Positions 1 through 6,600 of a stretch of 11,829 nucleotides of DNA are shown piece by piece. The DNA is from W0P33-017 sp963640395. GTDB taxonomy: Bacteria; Bacillota; Clostridia; Lachnospirales; Lachnospiraceae. The DNA is taken from NCBI GenBank assembly GCA_963640395.1, contig CAVHZH010000073.1:1-11829 (forward strand). Direction: 5' to 3'. A model generated the notes under the pieces. That model was not told the DNA's origin and did no database searches. It saw only the letters and a program-made list of their open reading frames with translations. Both the position numbers and the translations under genes were made by a program. How positions within the stretch are numbered: the stretch's first letter is position 1; every line of letters starts with the position of its first letter.

Positions 1-27
1 CTGTTCAGTACCCTCACAGTTACAAAT

Positions 28-67
28 GCAAAATCCATGAGAATCGGCTACGCCGATGGGATTTTGC
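28..67. repeat. Nested hairpin 1 of the left-edge element
   Basis: GCAAAATCC at 28-36 pairs perfectly with GGATTTTGC at 59-67. Inside it a second perfect stem, ATCGGC at 43-48 with GCCGAT at 52-57, closes a 3-base loop. The two stems are separated by a short asymmetric bulge on the left arm. Confidence 0.75.
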
Positions 68-89
68 ACCCCTGAATCATGTTCATACG

Positions 90-118
90 GAGCTAGACAT
101 CCAGTGGATGTCTAGCTC
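90..118. repeat. Hairpin 2: 13-bp perfect palindrome
   Basis: GAGCTAGACATCC at 90-102 is the exact reverse complement of 106-118, with a 3-base loop (AGT). This is the strongest single stem in the window. No T run follows it on either strand, so it does not by itself look like an intrinsic terminator. Confidence 0.85.
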
Positions 119-119
119 G

Positions 120-162
120 GCCCGAAACGAAGTGTAGAACCTCAGCAGTGCGTGCTTCGGGC
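120..162. repeat. Hairpin 3: 7-bp stem with long loop
   Basis: GCCCGAA at 120-126 pairs with TTCGGGC at 156-162, enclosing about 29 bases. An alternative register, CGAAG at 128-132 with CTTCG at 155-159, is possible, so two conformations compete. It begins only two bases after hairpin 2, which makes the two stems likely to stack. Confidence 0.6.
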
Positions 163-190
163 TGTCCTGAACAGTTACCTTTCTTTTTTT
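120..190 (+). terminator. Possible plus-strand terminator at the element's right end
   Basis: Read on the plus strand, hairpin 3 and the closing arm of the outer inverted repeat (167-174) are followed by a T-rich tract at 180-190 (TTTC then seven Ts). That order fits an intrinsic terminator for a convergent gene lying to the left of the window. The gap between the hairpin and the Ts is long unless the outer stem is the functional one. On the minus strand, downstream of the foldase gene, no stem followed by a T run is visible. Confidence 0.25.
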
Positions 191-213
191 ATATAGATGA
201 TTGCGAAACTATT

Positions 214-1251
214 TTATATATTACTCTGCGATGTAGATGCCTCGACCCAACTTTCTTCACTGAAATACTTGTCGTAAATCTCGTAGAACTGTGCGAAGGA
301 ATACTGCTCAAGATCCTGAACCGTGAGGTTCTTCCACACCTTCTCGTTAAGCTTGGATACCGTCTGCTCTACAAACGGATCATATTGCGCATCGAATGCC
401 TCTTGTCTGCGCTGCTCGAGAATGTCCTTTTTGTGCTGCTGCGTCTGTTCCTCATCATATTTATTGTCACAATAAAAGATGTAATAGCCGTCTGACGTCT
501 GCACCGGTTCGGAAAATGTCCCGTTCTCCATCGCAAATGCGACTTTCTCTGCCTCCTCGGGCAGCATTCCGCGCTCTACCGTGAGCGAAATCTCATCCGC
601 CTCATTGTAGTTGGCTGCTACCGCCGAAAATTCAGCGTCGTTTTGCAGTTCACTATACGCCTGCTGCGCCCGATCCTCGTCTTTTACAAAAATCTGACGG
701 ATCTCCATCACACGCGCCTCATCATCACTGACCTCCGGGTTCACATCCGAGATCAGCGTCGCATACAGCTTATCCGCCAACGCATATTTTGCATAAAGAT
801 CAACGATTTCATCCTGCGACAACCCGAACGCATCGATTTCTTCCTCGGAAAGACTCTTATAGCAATCCTCCCCTGCACAATGTGCGAGTTCTTTTTGTTC
901 ATCCGTGAGCGTGATTCCATTTTCATCCGCCAGCGCGTCCATCGTATAAATCTTTGCCGCCTCATCGATACAGATTTTTTTCACATACTGACCAAACTTT
1001 TTCTGCACCTTGAGATCTTCGTTTTTTAAGAGATTGATTCCATAGCATTCCCCATGCAGATTCATATTATTTACGAGCAGCAGCTTCATGACCGACAGCT
1101 TACACGATTTTCCATCAATCAAAAACACCTCATTTTTAGACAATCCCCTGCTGATCGTAACCTTTTCGCCTCCGACCTGACAGCCGCCGCTCACCAATGC
1201 GAGCGAGACAGCCAACGCTGCTGCCGCCAGACGACAACCTTTTTTCTTCAT
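214..1251 (-). CDS. Secreted PrsA/SurA-like foldase lipoprotein with degenerate parvulin domain
   Basis: This 345-residue protein begins with a typical export signal: a KKK n-region, a hydrophobic stretch at 8-20, then SGGC with the probable lipidated cysteine at C24 (a loose lipobox, with S rather than L at -3). It should be anchored outside the membrane. Residues about 40-180 resemble the SurA/PrsA N-terminal helical region. Residues about 183-262 resemble a PpiC rotamase domain, with the late FSEPVQTSDGYY segment aligning to the family's GxxSxPVxTxxGYH. The two histidines usual in active parvulins appear as Q186 and Y257, so peptidyl-prolyl isomerase activity is doubtful and a chaperone role is likelier. 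The start was set at 1251 because an AGGAG lies 6 bases upstream; the longer frame from 1287 would overlap the previous gene and put residues before the signal peptide. It is the last gene of its unit, 19 bp after the flavoprotein gene. Confidence 0.8.
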   Translation of the reverse strand: MKKKGCRLAAAALAVSLALVSGGCQVGGEKVTISRGLSKNEVFLIDGKSCKLSVMKLLLVNNMNLHGECYGINLLKNEDLKVQKKFGQYVKKICIDEAAKIYTMDALADENGITLTDEQKELAHCAGEDCYKSLSEEEIDAFGLSQDEIVDLYAKYALADKLYATLISDVNPEVSDDEARVMEIRQIFVKDEDRAQQAYSELQNDAEFSAVAANYNEADEISLTVERGMLPEEAEKVAFAMENGTFSEPVQTSDGYYIFYCDNKYDEEQTQQHKKDILEQRRQEAFDAQYDPFVEQTVSKLNEKVWKNLTVQDLEQYSFAQFYEIYDKYFSEESWVEASTSQSNI

Positions 1252-1257
1252 CCCATT

Positions 1258-1262
1258 CTCCT
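1258..1262 (-). promoter_or_regulatory. Ribosome binding site fixing the foldase start
   Basis: AGGAG on the minus strand lies 6 bases before the ATG at 1249-1251. It falls in the 19-bp gap after the flavoprotein stop codon and supports the shorter start that begins directly with the KKK signal peptide. Confidence 0.75.
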
Positions 1263-1270
1263 GTTTTTCA

Positions 1271-2671
1271 TCATTTGCTATGAGCATTCAAAATACTGCG
1301 CGCCACAGACAGACCGTTTGCGGATGCCTGCTGCAAGCCGCGCGTCACGGATGCCCCGTCGCCGATCGCACGCAATCCCTGCACACTCGTCTCAAAATCA
1401 CGGTTTACAACGACCTTGTTTGAATAAAACTTGACCTCCACGCCATACATCAACGTTTCCTCACTGGCAATACCCGGCGTCACCTTGTCGAGCGCCTCGA
1501 TCATTTCCTCAATATCGACCATGATCCGGTGCGGGAATACGAGCGACAGATCACCCGGCACGGCATCCTTTAAGGTCGGAATCAGGTTATTGCGGCAAAG
1601 CCGTTCCTCGGTCGTTCTCCTGCCCCGCTTGAAATCACCGTAAGTCTGCACCAGAATCCTGCCGTCGCAGAGCATATTTGACAACTGTGCGATCTGCTTG
1701 CCGTACTCAATCGGAGTTTTAAACGGTTTCGTAAAATTCTTCGATACAAGCAGTGCAAAGTTCGTATTGTTCGTTTTCATATCCTGCGATTTGTAGGCGT
1801 GTCCGTTGACGACCGCCAGACCGTTATCGTAGTATTCCGTCGCCACCTCTCCGGACGGATTTGTACAGAATGTGCGCACCTTGTCATCAAACGTCGGGGT
1901 ATGATATACCAGCTTTGCCTCGTACAGATTTTTGTTGAGCATGTCCATGACCTCGTCTCGCACCTCGACACGCACGCCGATATCTACCGTCCCGACTTCT
2001 GTCTCTACACCGATTTTTTTGCAGATGTGGGAAAACCAGTCCGCGCCCTCGCGTCCGACTGCCGATACGATCTCTGCCGCATAAAGCTGTTCCCCTTTGT
2101 CTGTCACGACACCCTTTGCAACACCATCCTCGATGATGATCTCATTTACCATTGTATTAAATTTCATTTTCACGCCCTGCTCCAGCAGATGTGCCTGCAG
2201 CTTGGCATAGATCTTGTAGCCCTCCTCTGTACCCAGATGGCGGATCGGGCACTCGATCAGCTTGAGATTCGCATTGATCGCTTTTCTGCGGATCTCGCGG
2301 ATCTCCTTTTCCTTATCCACGCCATACACGCTCGTGTCCGCGCCGAATTTCAGATAAATATCATCCGATTCGTGGATCAGCTTTGCCGCCGCATCATATC
2401 CGAGAATCTCCGGCAGTGTGCCGCCGACATCCGGCGAGAGCGAAAGCTTTCCGTCTGAAAACGCCCCTGCCCCGGCAAAACCGGTCGTGATGCTGCACGG
2501 TGTACAGCCCACACATACCTTCGTCTTTCGCTTCGGACACGCGCGATCCTCAATTCTGCGTCCTTTCTCGATCAGCAACACCTTCATCTTGGGTCTGCTG
2601 TGTATCAGCTCATAAGCGCAGAAAATACCCGAAGGCCCCGCGCCAATAATAATCACATCATAGTTATTCAT
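1271..2671 (-). CDS. COG2509-type FAD-dependent dehydrogenase with four-cysteine cluster
   Basis: A 466-residue cytoplasmic flavoprotein. The N-terminus carries the Rossmann FAD-binding motif GAGPSG (residues 10-15), with an acidic residue at E35 after the second strand. The C-terminus has a typical FAD-closing segment, AIGDGASVTRGLQQASANG (435-453). Between them comes a cysteine cluster, C45-x7-C53-x2-C56-x2-C59, directly followed by GFAGAGAFSDGKL (64-76), which I recognise as characteristic of the uncharacterised COG2509 dehydrogenase family. The substrate is unknown. The cysteines could hold an iron-sulfur centre or do redox chemistry, but this is inference. The start at 2671 is preferred over the in-frame ATG at 2701 because AAGGGGA lies 7 bases upstream, while the longer start has no well-spaced site. 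It lies 40 bp after the small acidic protein gene and 19 bp before the foldase gene, so probably shares their transcript. Confidence 0.85.
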   Translation of the reverse strand: MNNYDVIIIGAGPSGIFCAYELIHSRPKMKVLLIEKGRRIEDRACPKRKTKVCVGCTPCSITTGFAGAGAFSDGKLSLSPDVGGTLPEILGYDAAAKLIHESDDIYLKFGADTSVYGVDKEKEIREIRRKAINANLKLIECPIRHLGTEEGYKIYAKLQAHLLEQGVKMKFNTMVNEIIIEDGVAKGVVTDKGEQLYAAEIVSAVGREGADWFSHICKKIGVETEVGTVDIGVRVEVRDEVMDMLNKNLYEAKLVYHTPTFDDKVRTFCTNPSGEVATEYYDNGLAVVNGHAYKSQDMKTNNTNFALLVSKNFTKPFKTPIEYGKQIAQLSNMLCDGRILVQTYGDFKRGRRTTEERLCRNNLIPTLKDAVPGDLSLVFPHRIMVDIEEMIEALDKVTPGIASEETLMYGVEVKFYSNKVVVNRDFETSVQGLRAIGDGASVTRGLQQASANGLSVARSILNAHSK

Positions 2672-2678
2672 TTCAAAT

Positions 2679-2685
2679 TCCCCTT
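2679..2685 (-). promoter_or_regulatory. Ribosome binding site fixing the flavoprotein start
   Basis: AAGGGGA on the minus strand ends 7 bases before the ATG at 2669-2671. The alternative ATG at 2699-2701 has a GGAG only one base upstream, too close to work well, so the shorter protein starting MNNYDVIIIG is favoured. Confidence 0.6.
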
Positions 2686-2711
2686 TTTTACTATCTATCA
2701 TGCTCCGCCGG

Positions 2712-2975
2712 CTATGCCTCTACGATCAGATAGCGTCCCCGCTCCAGCGGAAATACCTCCGGCTGTTCGAGCAGTTCTTCGTCGGACATGCCGCAGATAT
2801 CTACGCCTGCCTCCTCGAAATACTGCTTTACTTCTTTTTTATTTTTACATACGATCGCCATGCAGTCCTCAAGAAAATATTCGGCTTCCTCCAATGTCTC
2901 GGCTACCGGCTCCGGAAAGAGCTGCAGCTGCTGATCCAGAAATGACTGCAAATCCTGTTCGCTGTATGAACTCAT
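2712..2975 (-). CDS. Small acidic protein of unknown function, 87 aa
   Basis: I do not recognise this family. The protein is strongly acidic, rich in Glu and Asp, and has no signal peptide or membrane segment, so it should be cytoplasmic. Three cysteines are present (C38, C43, C61). Residues about 25-58 look helical with regular Glu spacing. The C-terminus, FPLERGRYLIVEA, reads like a short beta strand. Reality is supported by a perfect AGGAGG 8 bases before the ATG, by a candidate promoter directly upstream, and by tight linkage (40 bp) to the flavoprotein gene. As first gene of the unit it may assist or regulate the flavoprotein, which is inference from position only. Confidence 0.75.
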   Translation of the reverse strand: MSSYSEQDLQSFLDQQLQLFPEPVAETLEEAEYFLEDCMAIVCKNKKEVKQYFEEAGVDICGMSDEELLEQPEVFPLERGRYLIVEA

Positions 2976-2983
2976 CCTGATTT

Positions 2984-2989
2984 CCTCCT
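2984..2989 (-). promoter_or_regulatory. Consensus ribosome binding site of the small acidic protein
   Basis: AGGAGG on the minus strand, 8 bases before the ATG at 2973-2975. It is a full match to the Firmicute Shine-Dalgarno consensus and is the main evidence that the short frame is a translated gene. Confidence 0.8.
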
Positions 2990-3005
2990 CTTTGATTCTC
3001 CTACT

Positions 3006-3034
3006 ATCTTAACGGATATGGCAGAAAATGGCAA
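3006..3034 (-). promoter_or_regulatory. Candidate sigma-A promoter for the small protein / flavoprotein / foldase unit
   Basis: On the minus strand, TTGCCA (3029-3034) and TAAGAT (3006-3011) are separated by exactly 17 bases. Each hexamer matches 4 of 6 consensus positions of TTGACA and TATAAT. The predicted transcription start, near 2999, would give a leader of roughly 24 bases before the small protein's ATG. It sits downstream of the hairpin behind maf, a sensible place for a new transcription unit. Confidence 0.45.
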
Positions 3035-3048
3035 TGGGATTCTGTTAG

Positions 3049-3072
3049 GGAAACGCTGATTAAAGCGTTTCC
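3049..3072 (-). terminator. Perfect 9-bp hairpin directly behind maf, no T run
   Basis: GGAAACGCT pairs with AGCGTTTCC around a 6-base loop. The stem can extend by three more pairs, one of them G-T, into the maf stop codon. The position at the end of the addB-addA-maf run suggests termination or protection of the mRNA 3' end. On the minus strand the sequence after the stem is CTAACAG, with no T run, so a standard Rho-independent terminator is not supported. Confidence 0.4.
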
Positions 3073-3648
3073 TTAGATCCGGCGCAGCTCATGATAGAGT
3101 CTGGCGATAGGCAGCCCTACCACATTCTGATAGTCGCCCTCGATCCCGCTGATGTAGATCGCGGCATCGCTCTGGATGCCGTAAGCTCCCGCCTTGTCCA
3201 TACCGTCGGAATGTGCGACATAGGAGGCGATTTCCTCCTCGTTCATCGGATAAAAACGGACACGGGTACACTCTGCAAATGTCCGTACCTGAGTGGTTTC
3301 CCCTGCATTCCCGGAAATGTGCTCGATCGCTACACCGGTGTAGACCTCATGCGTGCGTCCGGCGAGCATGCGGATCATGCGCTCCATATCTGCGCGGTCT
3401 TTCGGTTTGCCGAGGATATCGCCCTCGCAGACAACGATTGTGTCTGCGCCGATCACGATGGTTTCTTCTCCGGCATGGTGCGCTGCGATCTCATGCGCCT
3501 TTGCCGCCGCGAGATTCTGCACGATCTCCTGTGGTGTGTCACCTATCTGCCGTTCTTCCCCTGCCGCCGGCTCAATGTCGAACGTGATGCCGAGCATTCC
3601 GAGCAGCTCTCTCCTTCGCGGAGACTGTGATGCTAATATATATTTCAT
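3073..3648 (-). CDS. maf: Maf nucleoside triphosphate pyrophosphatase (dTTP/UTP type)
   Basis: A 191-residue cytoplasmic enzyme that hydrolyses non-canonical or excess nucleoside triphosphates to the monophosphate and pyrophosphate. All family motifs are present: LASQSPRRRELL (5-16), the catalytic-type aspartate D69 in IGADTIV, GKPKD (80-84), HEVYTGVA (100-107), DKAGAYGIQ (151-159) and GDYQNVVGLP (171-180). The SPRR form near the N-terminus is that of the YhdE/Maf subgroup, which prefers dTTP and UTP; the YceF subgroup has SPYRR. Length matches the usual size of about 190 residues. An AGGAG 6-7 bases upstream supports the start. It follows addA by 21 bp and is probably co-transcribed. Maf is often reported with cell-shape and division genes, but here its visible partners are repair genes. 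Confidence 0.93.
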   Translation of the reverse strand: MKYILASQSPRRRELLGMLGITFDIEPAAGEERQIGDTPQEIVQNLAAAKAHEIAAHHAGEETIVIGADTIVVCEGDILGKPKDRADMERMIRMLAGRTHEVYTGVAIEHISGNAGETTQVRTFAECTRVRFYPMNEEEIASYVAHSDGMDKAGAYGIQSDAAIYISGIEGDYQNVVGLPIARLYHELRRI

Positions 3649-3669
3649 ATGATTCTCCTTATGACTCTC

Positions 3670-6600
3670 TTACGCCTGTATGATCTCCCCCAGCCGGAAC
3701 GAATAGATCAGCTTCTCCTTGACCGTCTTGCCGGTCGCCGCCGCCAGCGCGCGTGCATACAGATCCATCTGTGTCTGATAGCGCTCTAGCAGCTGCGACG
3801 CCTCTCGCACCGCATCTGTCTTATAATCCAGCAGCACGAGTCCGTCCGGTTCCTCAAAATACAAATCGATGATACCCTGTACGAGTACAAGCTGCCCGCT
3901 ATGGATCTGCGGATCGGTCTCACATGCCGGAAGTCCCATGACAAACGGCTGTTCCCGGTACAAAGTGCCGGTGTTATGCGCCTGCATAATTCTGTTTGCC
4001 AGATCTGTCTGCAAAAAATGAACGATCTGACGGACATTGATGAGCGCCGCCGCTTCTTCCAGCAGCCGCCCATTTTCACATAAGGCATCCCTCTGTCTGG
4101 TGATCTCTGCCGTCAGCTCCGCGCCCTGTCCACGCGCATCAGACGGCAGCGCCTCCAACGCGCCATAGTCGATACACTCCATCATCCGGTGCATTGCCGT
4201 ACCGCGCAGCGCGCCCCGGCGCGGTGCATCCGATGCCGCAGCGCCAGCATTTTCAGCTTCATCCATGCGTGCAAACCGCGGCACATATACCTCTGGCTCC
4301 GCCTCGTCCTTCGCATACCAGACGAGCGCCTCCTCGTCCCCCGGCTCTAAAATCATATTCCGGCGCTTGATCTCCGACACAGACATCTTCGTCTGCAGCA
4401 TCACCTCATCCTCGTATGGATAGCTGCTGTGCAGCCGCTCATCGACCGCCTCATACACATCCTGATCTACCGCCTCCAGTTGTTCGATCAGCTGCTCCTT
4501 TTCCACATACTGCTGTGCCTCCTGCAACTGTGTGTGCATGACAAACTGCGCCGGCTCATACGTCTCGATCGACAGATGCCCGGGATGGCAATACGCCCCC
4601 GGCATGATCCAGTCGAGGTAACAGCCTGCCTCCCGCCGGTCGAGAAACGATGCCTCCTGCTCCGACTCCAACTGATACCGCAACAGAGCAGTCTCCAGTC
4701 CCTTGATCGTACCGGTCAATATGAGCTGCTCCTTCGCGCGGGTCAGTGCCACATACAGCACGCGCAGCTCCTCGCCGATGTTATCCCCGGCGATATGTGC
4801 AGCAATCATTTCTTTCAATAATGTCGTGCGCTTGCGGTGACGTTTGCCCTCCGAGCAGGTGAGCCCGACTCCATAGGTGCTGTCTAGGATCATCGTATCC
4901 TCGCTGTCCTTTTTGTTGAATCTGCGTCCGAGCCCGCTCACAAACACGATCGGAAACTCCAGCCCCTTACTCTTATGGATGCTCATGATGCGCACGACAT
5001 TTTCATGCTCCCCCGTCACATCCGCCTCGCCGTAATCGACCTCATATTTTTGCAGCTGCTCCATATACCGGATAAACGAAAAAAGTCCCTGATAGCTCAT
5101 GCGCTCAAAGCCTGCCGCATGTTGCAGCAGCATCTCCACGTTTGCCAGCCGCCGCTCTCCCGCAGGCAGCGCGCGCACCAGATTCAGATAGCCGCTCTCA
5201 CGCAGGATCTGATCGAGCAGGTCGTGGACACTCAGGTGTCTTGCCATCTCCCGGTACGTCTCAAGGCGCTGCAAAAAGCGGCTGCATTTCTCCCGCAGCA
5301 GCGCATCATCACCTTCTACAGCATACGCTGTGACATGGTCATAGAAAAATGCCGCCTGCCCGACGAGCCGGATCTGTGCGAGCTGCGCATCCGAAAAATC
5401 AAAAAACATGCTGCGCATCACCGCCGCAAGCGGAATATCCTGCAACGGATTGTCGATCACATGGCAGAGACCAAGCACCGTCTGTACCTCCGAGGTACCG
5501 AAATATCCGGTCTGCGACATCTGATGCGAGGGAATCCCCCGCGCCGCGAGCTGCTCTGCGAGCTCATCGCCCCACGAACCGGGAGAGCGCAGCAAAATCA
5601 CGATATCCGAATAGCACACCGGACGAAAACCGCCCGCACCATCCGATATCTGCTGGCACTCCACCACGCGCCGGATCTCCTCCGCGATCATCGCTGCCTC
5701 CAGCTCCTTTGCATTATCCGCACCCGATCCGTCGAGCGACTCTGCGGCGCTGTCCGCCAGCAGGATGCGTGTCCGGTAGGCATCCGCTTCCTCCGGCTCT
5801 GGAAATGACGCACCCGGATAGAGCGCCGCATCACTGTCATATTCTACACCGCCGACATCGCGCTTCATGATCCGGTAAAACAGGTCATTGACACTCTCTA
5901 GCACCTGTGGACGGCTGCGGAAGTTCTGCTTAAGACAGATCTTGCGGCAGCGTGATTCGTTCTCCGTGTATGTATCATATTTTTCCATAAACAGCTCCGG
6001 TCTTGCCAGCCGGAACCGGTAAATACTCTGTTTGACATCCCCGACCATGAAACGGTTATCCGTACCGCCTCCGCCAGAGACGGCGGACAGGATCGTCTCC
6101 TGCACATAATTGGAATCCTGATACTCGTCGATCATGACCTCCTCAAACATGGACTGGAATTCCCGTGCGACCTCTGTCGGCTCCTTCGTTTTCTCGTCGA
6201 TCAGAATGCGCAGCGCCATATGTTCAATATCGGAAAAATCCAGCAGACCGCGTTCCTGTTTTTTGTCTCTGTATGCTTTTGCATAATCTATCGTCAGCCT
6301 TGACAATACTGCGACCGAGCGCCCGGTCTCTGCCAGATCGTCCAGCTGTGCGCACAGGGGTCTGGCAAAATATTTCTTATGGAGCTTTTGCAGGTCATCC
6401 TTTACCTGCGTGCGCAGTGATTTGACCAGCTCCTGAATCCCCTTGTCGCCGTCAAAGCCACGCCGCGTCCCCAGCCTGCCAAAATCGACCGCATCGATCG
6501 CCTGCCCGAGCGCGTCATAGTCTGTGATGTCGTCGAGCCGCTGCATCTGTTCAATGACATAGCGGATATTATCCAGATACATATCCGGTCCGCCCGGCTC

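Larger units (their letters stand above)
1..178. repeat. Compound palindromic repeat, MITE-like, cut by the window edge
   Basis: This non-coding stretch downstream of the foldase gene is almost entirely made of inverted repeats. An outer pair, CTGTTCAG at 1-8 and CTGAACAG at 167-174, encloses three separate hairpins (28-67, 90-118, 120-162). ACAGTTAC also occurs twice in direct orientation, at 16-23 and 171-178. No open frame of interest lies inside. This architecture, with terminal inverted repeats, internal stems, no coding capacity and an intergenic position, is what small palindromic repeats and MITEs show. The left boundary is not visible, so the element may start before position 1. I cannot count other genomic copies from one window, so its repetitive nature is inferred. 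Confidence 0.5.

Noticed and set aside
1..178. CRISPR array or tRNA-like RNA at the left edge
   Set aside because: The repeats are inverted stems of different sequence, not regularly spaced direct repeats, and there is no cloverleaf with a T-arm consensus.
148..495. Plus-strand open frame running from the palindromic element into the foldase gene
   Set aside because: It is antisense to the foldase over most of its length, has no ribosome binding site, and resembles no known protein.
1252..1287. Longer foldase start adding 12 residues
   Set aside because: It would overlap the flavoprotein gene and place acidic residues before the lysine-rich signal peptide, while a good AGGAG supports the start at 1251.
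2672..2701. Longer flavoprotein start adding 10 residues
   Set aside because: No properly spaced ribosome binding site precedes it, and the added residues come from the AAGGGGA region that itself looks like the ribosome binding site for the start at 2671.
4975..5808. Plus-strand open frame of 277 codons opposite addA
   Set aside because: It lies fully antisense to well-conserved addA motifs, has a His/Arg/Leu-rich composition typical of reverse-strand shadows, and matches no family I know.
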